From Myxococcus sp. CA023 (GTDB taxonomy: Bacteria; Myxococcota; Myxococcia; Myxococcales; Myxococcaceae): a stretch of DNA of 51,254 nt. Made by a program: the position numbers and the translations under genes. Positions 17,696 through 25,550 of this stretch are shown piece by piece (positions within the stretch are counted from its first letter, which is position 1; each line of letters starts with the position of its first letter). The notes beneath the pieces were generated by a model that was not told the origin of the DNA, did not search any database, and saw only the letters and a program-made list of their open reading frames with translations. Location: NCBI RefSeq assembly GCF_010998615.1, contig NZ_JAAEAH010000071.1, positions 1 through 51,254 of the forward strand, written 5' to 3'.

Positions 17696-18631
17696 GTGCT
17701 CGAAAGCGTCACCATCGACCAACTCCGTACGCTCCGCGCGGTGGCCGAGGAGGGAAGCTTCTCCGCGGCGGCCCGGAAGCTCGGCCAGGGGCAGCCCGCC
17801 GTCAGTCAGGCCATGCAGCGGCTGGAGAAGCAGCTCGGCCTGCGGCTCTTCGACCGGAGCGGGCGCGTCCCGCGTCTGACGGCGAAGGGAGAAGCCGTCG
17901 TCGCGGCGGCACAGCGACTCCACGAGGACATCGCCTCGTTCCAGGCGGTGATGGGCCGGCTCAAGAGCGGCGAGGAGACGAAGCTGTCGCTGGTGGTGGA
18001 CGCCATGTTCCCCACCGACGCACTGCTGGACTTCGTGCGGGAGCTGGCGCGCACGCACCCGGGTGTGGAGCTGGCGCTGGAGGTGGAGCTGCTTTCCGCG
18101 GTGACGGAGCGCGTGCGCGAGCGGCGCGCGACGCTGGGTATCGCCGGCGCGGACCTGGACCTCACCGGCCTGGAGCAGCGCCCCATCGCGCTCCTCAAGA
18201 TGATTCCCGTCGCCGCGCCCTCGCATCCGCTCGCGGCGGTGAAGGGCGTCCTCACGGAGGCGCACCTCGCCTCCGCCATCCAAATCGTCCTGAGCGAGCG
18301 GCTGCCGGAGGGCAAGACGGGCACGGCAGACCGGGGCGTCATCGGCTCGCGCCTCTGGCGTGTCGCAGACCTGATGACCAAGCACTCACTCCTCGTCGGC
18401 GGCATCGGCTGGGGCCTCGAGCCCGAGCACCTCGTCCGCGACGACCTCGCCGCAGGACGGCTGGTGGCGCTGCGACTGGCGGCCTGGGAGGGAGGTCCCC
18501 CACCCCAGCGCCCGCTCGCCCTGGTGCGCCGCAAGGGCACGCCGCTGGGCCCGGTGGCGACGTGGGCCTCGAACCGGCTCACCTCGCTGTGCCAGCTCGC
18601 GCTCGGGGGCGCGGACCATCACACGACGTGA
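17696..18631 (+). CDS. LysR family transcriptional regulator
   Basis: 311-residue regulator. The N-terminal winged helix-turn-helix is the LysR standard (TIDQLRTLRAVAEEGSFSAAARKLGQGQPAVSQAMQRLE, about residues 6-45), followed by a linker helix and a periplasmic-binding-protein-like effector domain (about 90-295). The start is GTG. It precedes the pirin gene by 60 bases on the same strand rather than divergently as is usual for LysR pairs. It may control that gene; the gap contains a palindromic tcacgacg/atcacgacct region, but I cannot define an operator. Effector unknown. Confidence 0.9.
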   Translation: MLESVTIDQLRTLRAVAEEGSFSAAARKLGQGQPAVSQAMQRLEKQLGLRLFDRSGRVPRLTAKGEAVVAAAQRLHEDIASFQAVMGRLKSGEETKLSLVVDAMFPTDALLDFVRELARTHPGVELALEVELLSAVTERVRERRATLGIAGADLDLTGLEQRPIALLKMIPVAAPSHPLAAVKGVLTEAHLASAIQIVLSERLPEGKTGTADRGVIGSRLWRVADLMTKHSLLVGGIGWGLEPEHLVRDDLAAGRLVALRLAAWEGGPPPQRPLALVRRKGTPLGPVATWASNRLTSLCQLALGGADHHTT

Positions 18632-18691
18632 TGAAAAGCATCACGACCTGAAGCGATTTACAGACGGGGCTCGGCTCTTAGGTTTGGAACC

Positions 18692-19630
18692 ATGAGCACC
18701 ACGACCCAAGTCAGCGTTCCCACTTCTCCTCGAGCCACTTCCCGCCCCCGCACCCTGGAGAGTGTCCATGGTGGCGGCGAGCCGCACTGGGTGGGTGACG
18801 GATTCCGCGTCCATACCCTCGTGCCGAGCGGCGGCCTGCGCCAGGAGCGGACCAGTCCGTTCCTGCTGCTCGACTACCATCCGCCCCATGACTACCCCGC
18901 GCTGGCGAAGGGCCAGCGGGGCGTCGGCTGGCATCCGCACCGTGGCTTCGAGACGGTGACGCTCGCGTTCGAGGGTCACGTCGCGCACCGCGACAACGTG
19001 GGCCACTCTGGCGTCATCGGTCCCGGGGACGTGCAGTGGATGACCGCAGCGTCCGGCATCCTCCACGAGGAGTACCACGAGCACGACTTCTCCCGGCGCG
19101 GGGGCACGTTCCACATGCTCCAGCTCTGGGTGAACCTGCCTCGTAAGCACAAGATGTCCGCTCCGGGCTACCAGCCCATCACGACGGAGCAGATTCCGGT
19201 GGTCCCCGTTCAAGGAGGCGGGGAGGTCACGGAGCACAGCCGGGTGCGCATCATCGCCGGGAGCTACGGTGACGCGAAGGGTCCCGCCAGGACCTTCACG
19301 CCCATCTCCATGCTCGACGTGAAGGTGCGCGCGGGCGAGGACTTCCACCTGTCGCTGCCCTCGAACCACAACGCCCTGGTGCTCGTCGCCAACGGCCGCG
19401 TGACGGTGGACGCGGAGAGCATCCGGAGCGGTGAGCTCGCGGTGTTCGCCAACGACGGGGAGACCCTCTCCCTCCGGGCCGAAGAAGACACGCACTTCAT
19501 CGTCCTCGCGGGCGAGCCCATCCACGAGCCCATCGCCCACACCGGGCCGTTCGTGATGAACAACCACCGGGAGATCATCCAGGCCATCCACGACTTCGAG
19601 TCGGGCGCCTTCGGCGGGATTCCTGAGTAA
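18692..19630 (+). CDS. Pirin family protein
   Basis: 312-residue cupin protein of the pirin family. The N-terminal cupin holds the iron-binding HPHRGFETVT motif (near 88-97) with a further His and Glu in SGILHEEYHEH. The middle segment has GGTFHMLQLWVNLPRKHKM, the pirin signature, and the second cupin covers about 180-290 with the C-terminal VMNNHREIIQAI block. Bacterial pirins are Fe or Ni proteins; some oxidise flavonols (quercetinase) and others regulate by protein contact. A LysR gene directly upstream suggests induction by a small molecule or redox signal. The start ATG 18692 follows GGAACC. Confidence 0.9.
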   Translation: MSTTTQVSVPTSPRATSRPRTLESVHGGGEPHWVGDGFRVHTLVPSGGLRQERTSPFLLLDYHPPHDYPALAKGQRGVGWHPHRGFETVTLAFEGHVAHRDNVGHSGVIGPGDVQWMTAASGILHEEYHEHDFSRRGGTFHMLQLWVNLPRKHKMSAPGYQPITTEQIPVVPVQGGGEVTEHSRVRIIAGSYGDAKGPARTFTPISMLDVKVRAGEDFHLSLPSNHNALVLVANGRVTVDAESIRSGELAVFANDGETLSLRAEEDTHFIVLAGEPIHEPIAHTGPFVMNNHREIIQAIHDFESGAFGGIPE

Positions 19631-19703
19631 CGGGGCGCGCGGCGGCTGACGTCACGCAAGGGGTGCTGGCGCCTCCGGGACACACCGTCCCGGGGGCGTC
19701 AAC

Positions 19704-19769
19704 GGCAGGGGCCGCCGGCCTGGTGGCTATCTTGCGCCTCAACACCACGCGGCCTGGGGTGGCCCTCGC
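19704..19769 (+). repeat. Dispersed repeat, partial copy A
   Basis: 66 bases matching the right-hand end of the two longer copies at 28927-29166 and 50363-50610 with only a few differences (core GGTGGCTATCTTGCGCCTCA). It lies between the pirin gene and the P-loop gene. Only this end is preserved. Confidence 0.75.
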
Positions 19770-19821
19770 GCATGCCCGCGCCCCGAGGGACGTGATCCTC
19801 GGGGATGCGGTATGAGCAGGC

Positions 19822-20358
19822 ATGCGCATCGCCGTGACGGGTTCACACCGGGTGGGCAAGTCGACGCTGATTGACTTGCTCGGAGAAGAGCTCGAGGGGT
19901 ACCGGCTCGCGGAAGAGCCGTACCTCCTCCTTGAGGAAGAGGGTTACGAGTTCGCGTCTCCCCCCTCCCTGGAGGACTTCATCGAACAGCTCCGGTTCTC
20001 GGCCGAGCTGCTTCAAGCCGAGAAAGACTCACGCGACATCCTGTTCGACCGCTGCCCTGTCGACTTCCTGGGTTATCTCCAGGCGCATGAGGACGCGGAG
20101 GCGTTCGACCTGGAGGAATGGCATCCCCGGGTCCGCTCCGCCATCCAGACGCTCGACCTCATCGTCTTCGTGCCCATCGAGGCACCGGATCGCATCCGGC
20201 TCCGGGCCCGTGAAGACATCCACATGAGGACCGCGGTAGACGAGACGGTGTCCAGGGTGCTGCTCGACGACCCGTACGAGCTGGGCGTGGAGGTGCTCAC
20301 CGTCCACGGCACGGCGGACGCGCGGGTGAAACAGGTCCTTGCACGGGCAATCCGCTGA
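19822..20358 (+). CDS. Small P-loop ATPase/kinase (AAA_28-like)
   Basis: 178-residue protein with a Walker A motif GSHRVGKST at 7-15, an acidic lid region, and DRCPVDFLGYLQAHED near 74-90 as found in the NadR-like / AAA_28 nucleotide or cofactor kinases. The hydrophobic strand TLDLIVFVPIE near 112-122 and a basic RIRLRARED stretch complete a P-loop kinase fold. No operon partner: copy A of the dispersed repeat is upstream, and a 14-bp hairpin terminator downstream is shared with the convergent fragment. Substrate unknown; nicotinamide riboside or a protein-bound sugar are only possibilities by family. Confidence 0.75.
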   Translation: MRIAVTGSHRVGKSTLIDLLGEELEGYRLAEEPYLLLEEEGYEFASPPSLEDFIEQLRFSAELLQAEKDSRDILFDRCPVDFLGYLQAHEDAEAFDLEEWHPRVRSAIQTLDLIVFVPIEAPDRIRLRAREDIHMRTAVDETVSRVLLDDPYELGVEVLTVHGTADARVKQVLARAIR

Positions 20359-20424
20359 CCGGGAGGCGTTTGACGGACGGCCCGCAGGCTCGGCCCCCCC
20401 CGTCCCCTTGCCCCGCTCAGGCAA

Positions 20425-20459
20425 GGATCCAGACGCGAACCCTTCTCGCGTCTGGATCC
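20425..20459. terminator. Bidirectional terminator hairpin
   Basis: Perfect 14-base-pair stem GGATCCAGACGCGA with its complement at 20446-20459 around a 7-base loop, between two convergent frames. Confidence 0.75.
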
Positions 20460-20469
20460 CGCCCGTGAA

Positions 20470-20742
20470 TCACGGCGTGTACGCCACTTCGAGCTGCGGG
20501 CGCTTGGAGGCGTCCTCGGCCTCGCGTGAATGGTAATAGCTGATGTACCCACTGCTGGAGATGCGCAGGGAGATGCGTCGTTCTGTCGCATCCGACGCCC
20601 CCAACGGCGCACCGGAGACGTCCGGCTGGTTGTTGAAGGTCATGCTGTATTCATCCCAGGCATTGTCTTGCACGAGGTGCGTGTAGGTGTTGCCCCAGGT
20701 ACTCAGTACTGGGAATTCAACTACACGACCAACTGGATCCAC
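20470..20742 (-). pseudogene. C-terminal remnant of a DNRLRE/CBM96-like secreted protein
   Basis: About 90 codons in the pattern of the end of DNRLRE / CBM96-type domains: a Trp-containing strand, DEYSMTFNNQPDVSGAPLG, then strands GYISYYHSREAEDASKRPQLEVAYTP to a natural stop. The protein should begin hundreds of residues earlier; instead the frame enters unrelated sequence at about 20742, where an opposite-strand fragment starts. I read it as the 3' end of a gene cut by rearrangement. Such domains usually end secreted polysaccharide-associated proteins. Confidence 0.6.
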
Positions 20743-21394
20743 CCCCCTCTACGAGCTGCCCTTCACCGGCGGCTTCCCCGACCAATCGGCGACGGACCCG
20801 GCGAACACGTATCAGGAAGGCAAGATCGGCCGGAAGGCATCGATCGTTCCGGGCAATCGGATCGGCCTCAACAAGGACCCGCAGCGGACCATCGAGTTCG
20901 GCGACAACCCGTCCCTCCCGCGCGATCCGGATCGATTCGACGCAGAGGAAGACTCTCAGCGCGAGTTCCGCCAGCGCTTCATTCCGAGCGGCGTCGCGCG
21001 GGAGGTGTTCCTGAACGTGTTCCAGCGACTCGACTCCTTCCAACCGGGTGTGACCAACCTCGAGCAGCGGCTCATGGCGGCCTACAAGGCGGCGATCACC
21101 GTCGCGGACACGAATGGTGACGGCATCATCCAGGCAGCCGAGGGCGACATCGACACCTGCAACGCGAAGTGCTTCCCTGCGACGCCGAGCGACGAGTGCA
21201 CGGACAGTGACAGCTCGTGCCTCTACCTTCCGGCCACGACCTACAACCGCTTCGCGGTGACCCGGGAGATCAACGACGGCTACCTCGCGCCGCGCTTCGC
21301 TCCGAGCCAGCGTGGGTGGGTGCTCTCCGGCAACAGGGTCGAAGTCTCCCCGGCAGTGCCGGCCTCCGCAGGCCGCGACAGCGACGACCGCTGA
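20743..21394 (+). pseudogene. Fragment of an unidentified calcium-site protein
   Basis: Open frame of about 217 codons, in frame from the junction near 20742 to a TGA at 21394, with no natural start. It contains DTNGDGIIQAAE, an EF-hand/dockerin-like calcium loop, a Cys cluster (TCNAKC...SDECTDSDSSC) and QREFRQRFIPSG. I do not recognise the family. The stretch is GATC-rich (about 8 in 650 bases by eye) like the 13.7-17.4 kb pair and unlike most of the window. Probably the C-terminal part of a secreted protein brought in by recombination. Confidence 0.5.
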
Positions 21395-21464
21395 CCAGGG
21401 AGCCCACCGGCGTGGACCGAGCGCCGCCTCGTCCACGCCGGCCTGGGCACGCGCACGTCTCGCC

Positions 21465-21920
21465 ACCGGTCGCCAGCCTTGGCGTGGATCGCGTGATCCT
21501 CGTCAACGCCGCGCGGGTGGAGAAGAGCTACTTCGATTCCAAGGTCATGGCCGACGAATTCGTTCATGAGCTACTGGTCCTCGGGCTCGAGCAGGCGCGC
21601 GACAAGGTGCTGCCGGAGATCCTGGTGCGCTCGCGCTTCCGACCATTTATCGAAGACGAGCTCGATGCGCTCTGTTCGGACAGCCCGGTGCGCCTCATCC
21701 CCCACCCTCCGGCAAGCACGCCGGTGGAAGCACTCGCTCCCCTCCCAGCGGAAAACGCGGTCTTGGCCATCGGGCCGGAGGGCGGCTGGGTTCCCTTTGA
21801 AGTTGAACTCATCCAGGCCCGAGGCTTCACTCCCTTCAGCCTCGGCCCCCGAATCCTGCGAGTCGAAGTCGCCGTGCCCCTGTTGCTGGGACAGCTCGCG
21901 CTCCTGATTCACGCCTCGGC
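21465..21920 (+). pseudogene. rsmE: 5'-truncated rsmE (16S rRNA U1498 methyltransferase)
   Basis: Encodes the C-terminal SPOUT-knot domain of RsmE, which methylates N3 of uridine 1498 in 16S rRNA: ASLGVDRVILVNAARVEKSYF, LGLEQA, a RFRPFIEDEL block, then the SAM-binding LAIGPEGGWVPFE and the knot GPRILRVEVAVPLLLGQLALL. The N-terminal PUA domain (about 75 residues) and any start are missing, since the frame merges upstream with unrelated sequence. The functional rsmE must be elsewhere. After the knot the frame runs on into non-homologous sequence. Probably inactive. Confidence 0.72.
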
Positions 21921-22025
21921 TGATGTGGTCGCGTTCCGGAGAGAGCCGAGAAGCTTGAGCACCGCCTGGGGCCGCACCCACGGCCCACGACGAATTCATC
22001 CGGGCCGGGAATCAGAGCCGCGCCG

Positions 22026-22832
22026 CTACTTCGCGGCGCGGCTCAGCATGTCCCAGTAGCTGTGCAGGCCACGGATGTGGTTTCCACCATCGACGGAGAT
22101 GGTCTCCCCGGTGATCCACGCCGCGTCCTCGCCGCACAGGAAGGAGACCACGCCCGCGACATCCGACGGCATTCCACACGGCTTGCCCAGCGGCGTGCGA
22201 GCCAGGAACTCATGACCCATGACCTCGATGAGTCCGACACTCTCCGCCAGCGGTGTCTGGATGGCTCCAGGGGCCACTACATTCACCCGGATTCCATGCC
22301 GCCCGAGCTCCGACGCGGCGACCTTCGAGAGGTTCGCCAGTCCCGCCTTCGACGCGCAGTAGTGCGACAACCCATCCGTCACCGCGAGCTGGTTCAGGGA
22401 GGAGATGTTGACCACCACGCCGGGCTTCTTGGCCTGCACGAGCGCCCGCGCGAAGGCCTTCATGAACAGGAAGGGCCCCTTCAGGTTGATGGCCATCACC
22501 TGGTCGAAGTCCTCGTCCGGCAGGTCGAGCAGCGGCGCCAGCGTGGCGGTCCCCGCGTTGTTCACCAGAATTCCTGGCAGGCCCAGCTCGCGCGTGGCGA
22601 CCTCGAGACTCCGGGCGACATCCTCCGGCCGGCGGACGTCACCCGTGAAAGGCACGGCGCGCGCATTCCCGTCGAACATGCGGTTGAGGTCCCTGGCGGT
22701 CTCCTCCACCTTCGCCTGAGTCCGGCCAAAGACAAGCACGTTGGCCCCATCCCGCATCAGTCGCTCGGCGATTCCCCGCCCGATGCCCTGTGCAGCTCCC
22801 GTCACGATGGCACTGTTTGATATGAGATTCAC
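22026..22832 (-). CDS. Short-chain dehydrogenase/reductase (SDR)
   Basis: 268-residue NAD(P)-dependent oxidoreductase. Seen: cofactor motif TGAAQGIGRG (TGxxxGxG), NNAG, catalytic Ser in VNISSLNQ, the YxxxK pair in HYCASKAG, and the C-terminal SVDGG typical of classical SDRs. I use the GTG at 22832 because CCAGGAGG sits 5 bases upstream, an almost perfect site; the ATG nine codons earlier places that site inside the gene. Substrate unknown (glucose-dehydrogenase/3-oxoacyl-reductase-like). It stands between the rsmE remnant and the DHFR-like gene on the same strand. Confidence 0.88.
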   Translation of the reverse strand: MNLISNSAIVTGAAQGIGRGIAERLMRDGANVLVFGRTQAKVEETARDLNRMFDGNARAVPFTGDVRRPEDVARSLEVATRELGLPGILVNNAGTATLAPLLDLPDEDFDQVMAINLKGPFLFMKAFARALVQAKKPGVVVNISSLNQLAVTDGLSHYCASKAGLANLSKVAASELGRHGIRVNVVAPGAIQTPLAESVGLIEVMGHEFLARTPLGKPCGMPSDVAGVVSFLCGEDAAWITGETISVDGGNHIRGLHSYWDMLSRAAK

Positions 22833-23026
22833 GCTGCCTCCTGGCTGCTGGTGAGTCACGCGGGATGATGGCAGCCAGGAGCTCTTCGTCCATTTCAGGG
22901 AAATCGTCCTCGGCTGCCGTGGCAGACACCCGCATCGCCATCGTCAGGGAACACCGCTCACGGCCACGCACGAGACTTTTCCACGAAGAGGGCCGCTCTT
23001 GTTGCCCCGTTTCCCGCCAGGGAGAG

Positions 23027-23587
23027 TCAGCGCGCGCGCCGGTAGTGCATGGCGACCGCGCCGCTGCGGAGCGGCTTCGCCGAGACCAGCTCGAGCCGTC
23101 GCGTGCTGGGCAGCCCGCTCTGCTGGTACAGGGTCGGGCCGTGGCCGGCGATCCTGGGGTGGACGAGGAACTTGTACTCGTCGATCAGATCCAGCCGGTC
23201 CAGATCGGTCGCGAGCTTGCCGCTACCGAGGAGCACGCCGGCGGGGGTCGCGTCCTTGAGCTTCTGCACGCCCGTGCGCAGGTCGCCAGCGATGTGGTGG
23301 CTGTTGGTCCACGGGAAGTCCTTTCGTGTCGACGACGCCACGTACTTCGGCTTGGCCTCCAGCTTGACCGCCCACTCGCGCATCGCCGGCGGCGCCTCCT
23401 CGTCGCCGCGGGCGACCGCCGGCCAGTAGCTCTCCATCATCTCGTAGGTGACGCGGCCCCACAGCATCGCCCCGCACTCGTCCATGAGGCGGGTGAAAAA
23501 GGCGTGTGTCTCGTCGTCGGCGATTCCTTCCTGGTGGTCAACGCAGCCGTCCAGGGTGACGTTGATGCTGAAGGTCAGGAGTCCCAT
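23027..23587 (-). CDS. Dihydrofolate reductase family protein (RibD C-terminal-like)
   Basis: 186-residue protein of the RibD C-terminal / DHFR-like family, usually NADPH-dependent reductases. Features: MGLLTFSINVTLDGCVD at the start, GAMLWGRVTYEMMESYWP, a nucleotide-binding GSGKLATDLDRLDLIDEY block, and the closing LELVSAKPLRSGAVAMHY strands. Full-length for the family. It begins directly after an IS66 transposase scrap, whose end lies 16 bases before its ATG, so its own promoter may have been changed. Substrate unknown. Confidence 0.88.
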   Translation of the reverse strand: MGLLTFSINVTLDGCVDHQEGIADDETHAFFTRLMDECGAMLWGRVTYEMMESYWPAVARGDEEAPPAMREWAVKLEAKPKYVASSTRKDFPWTNSHHIAGDLRTGVQKLKDATPAGVLLGSGKLATDLDRLDLIDEYKFLVHPRIAGHGPTLYQQSGLPSTRRLELVSAKPLRSGAVAMHYRRAR

Positions 23588-23602
23588 GCGGCGGGTCTAA
23601 CA

Positions 23603-23680
23603 CTCCTGGCGATGGAACGGCAGGCCGTCGCAGAACTTGTCGCAGAGGATGTGCGCCAGGAGCGAAGGCGTCGCGAACCT
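23603..23680 (-). mobile_element. Internal scrap of an IS66 TnpC transposase
   Basis: About 26 codons read as RFATPSLLAHILCDKFCDGL followed by PFHRQE, the conserved central block of IS66-family TnpC. Nothing else of the element is recognisable around it. It is a different part of TnpC from the remnant at 31357-31636. It ends 16 bases from the DHFR-like start. Confidence 0.65.
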
Positions 23681-23950
23681 GCGTCAGAACACGCGTCATG
23701 ACGTGAATGATTCGCATGACGAGCCGCTGGGCCCTGGGAATGCTGCACCTCGCAGTGGGCATCATCACCTGGTTCCACGCGCGCCTACCGAGATAAGCTC
23801 CAAGCTCCGGGATGTTGGCCCCTCAATTGCTTGGGGCTGAGGCAGCCCCCGTCTCGACACTGGAAGCCGAGCCCCCATGTGTTCCCGCCCCTTCGTCCCT
23901 GCCCTCCCGGCCGCTACCACCTCGTCTGTTCGCTCCAAGGAGGTGGCCCT

Positions 23951-25321
23951 GTGAGCCGCATCGCGGGATGGGTGTTGCTGGTGCTGGCGCTGGTCGTGTC
24001 GTACCGCCCGGCCGAGGCCGCACAGGCGAAGAAGACGCAAGCGCAGAAGACCCGAGTCGCGGTGCTGCGCCCGGAGGGCCGCCAGGCGGATGCGCTGCGC
24101 AGGGTGCTGACGCAGGAGTTTGGCAAGAAGGGACGCGGGCGAGAGGTGCTGCCCGCGAAGAAGGTGGATGCCCAGGTGAAGCGCATCCGCGGCGGTCCGA
24201 AGACGGATGAGCAGCGGCAGGCGCTGGCAAAGAAGCTCGGCGCGGACGTGCTGATCCTCGCCTCCGTGAAGGGGACGAAGCGCTGGGACGTGGAGGTCCG
24301 CGCCTACTCCGGCAAGGACGGCACCCTCCTCGCGGAGGAGCGCTGGGACGTCCGCACCAACCGCGCCTTCCCCGACGTGCGGCGCGAACTCGAGCCCAAG
24401 CTGGGCGCGGCCCTGAAGGCGGGCCCGGAGCAGAGCCTCCCGCCTGCCGCCGTCACGCCTCCGACGCCTGTCTCCGAGCCGGAGGTCGCGCCCCCGACCC
24501 CCATCGCGGAGGCGCCGCGCCCGGCGGTGGTGAAGCCTCCTCCGCCCACCGTGAAGAAGGAGGAGCCGCTGGTGAAGCCCGAGCCGAAGGCAGCCGGCCT
24601 TCGCAACCTGGACGGCCCCATCCTGGAGGCGCTGCTGTCCGGACAGGGGCTGTTCCGCCGCTTCAACTTCTCGGGCAGCAACGCCAACGCGCTGCCCGAA
24701 TACAGCCTCAACAGCGCCGCGGCGGCGAGCCTCTCGGTGAGCTACTTCCCGATCTCCCACTTCACGGATGGGATGGTGCACAACCTGGGTATCGTGGCGC
24801 GGGGCTCACGCGCCCTCGGGCTGTCCACGCGGCTCCCGGATGGCTCCGAGTACGGCACCACCGCGCAGCTCCTGGAGGGAGGCCTGCGCCTCCGCCTGCC
24901 GCTGCCGTGGCTGGAGGTCTCGGTGGGCGCGCTATACGGCACCCACTCCTTCGCGGTGGAGCTCCCGCCGGAGAGCACCTTCGCCCTGCCCGACGTGGAC
25001 TACCGCTTCGCGCACGTGGAGCTGGGCCTGCGCAAGGCACTCACCGAGCGATGGGCCATCGCCGCGCGCGTGGGCTACCAGCACGTGCTGAGCGGCGGCG
25101 AGCTGTCCTCGGACGACTACCTCCCGGAGCTGAGCGGCTCCGGACTCGATGGCGAGCTCGCCGTGGAGTTCGCCCTGACGCGCATTTTGGGTCTGCGGCT
25201 GGGCGGAGAGCTGCGGAGCTACTCCTTCACCGCCGACGCCGCGGAGGGAGCCCCGGTCTTCGCCGGCGGCGCCAAGGACCTGTACTTCAGCGGTCAGCTC
25301 GGCGTGTACCTCAGGCTGTAA
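23951..25321 (+). CDS. Exported protein with C-terminal outer-membrane barrel-like domain
   Basis: 456-residue protein. The start is GTG 23951, with AAGGAGGTGG 5 bases before it. A signal peptide (SRIAGWVLLVLALVVSYRPAEA) precedes a Lys/Gln-rich part and an alpha-beta domain to about residue 150 (TRVAVLRPEGRQADALRRVL...KLGADVLILASVKG), which resembles the periplasmic nucleotide-like sensing domains of myxobacterial lipoproteins. A Pro/Glu/Lys-rich linker (about 160-215) leads to about 230 residues of alternating amphipathic strands (SLSVSYFPISHF, LRLPLPWLEVSVGALYG, GELRSYSFTADA, FSGQLGVYLRL) ending in a terminal hydrophobic residue, as in outer-membrane beta barrels. Role unknown. Confidence 0.75.
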   Translation: MSRIAGWVLLVLALVVSYRPAEAAQAKKTQAQKTRVAVLRPEGRQADALRRVLTQEFGKKGRGREVLPAKKVDAQVKRIRGGPKTDEQRQALAKKLGADVLILASVKGTKRWDVEVRAYSGKDGTLLAEERWDVRTNRAFPDVRRELEPKLGAALKAGPEQSLPPAAVTPPTPVSEPEVAPPTPIAEAPRPAVVKPPPPTVKKEEPLVKPEPKAAGLRNLDGPILEALLSGQGLFRRFNFSGSNANALPEYSLNSAAAASLSVSYFPISHFTDGMVHNLGIVARGSRALGLSTRLPDGSEYGTTAQLLEGGLRLRLPLPWLEVSVGALYGTHSFAVELPPESTFALPDVDYRFAHVELGLRKALTERWAIAARVGYQHVLSGGELSSDDYLPELSGSGLDGELAVEFALTRILGLRLGGELRSYSFTADAAEGAPVFAGGAKDLYFSGQLGVYLRL

Positions 25322-25550
25322 CACCACCGCATTGAGGGGGTCTATCCCCCACGCATGTGGCGCCTCCTCCTCACTTTCCGCGAGGCCCACACGAAAGATG
25401 CAACGCGTATGCACGCGTGACACGAGTTTTTCAGTGTCCGTGTCATCGGGCCATTCGACCGATGCGCGTGCGAGTCGCGGCTACATTGACAGGAACGCAT
25501 CATCCATCTGATTGGTATGTCTCCCAATGATGGAGGCGCTCGTGCCGAGG

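Noticed and set aside
23681..23950. More of the IS66 transposase or a small gene
   Set aside because: Beyond the 26-codon block no further TnpC motif can be read, and the frames are broken.
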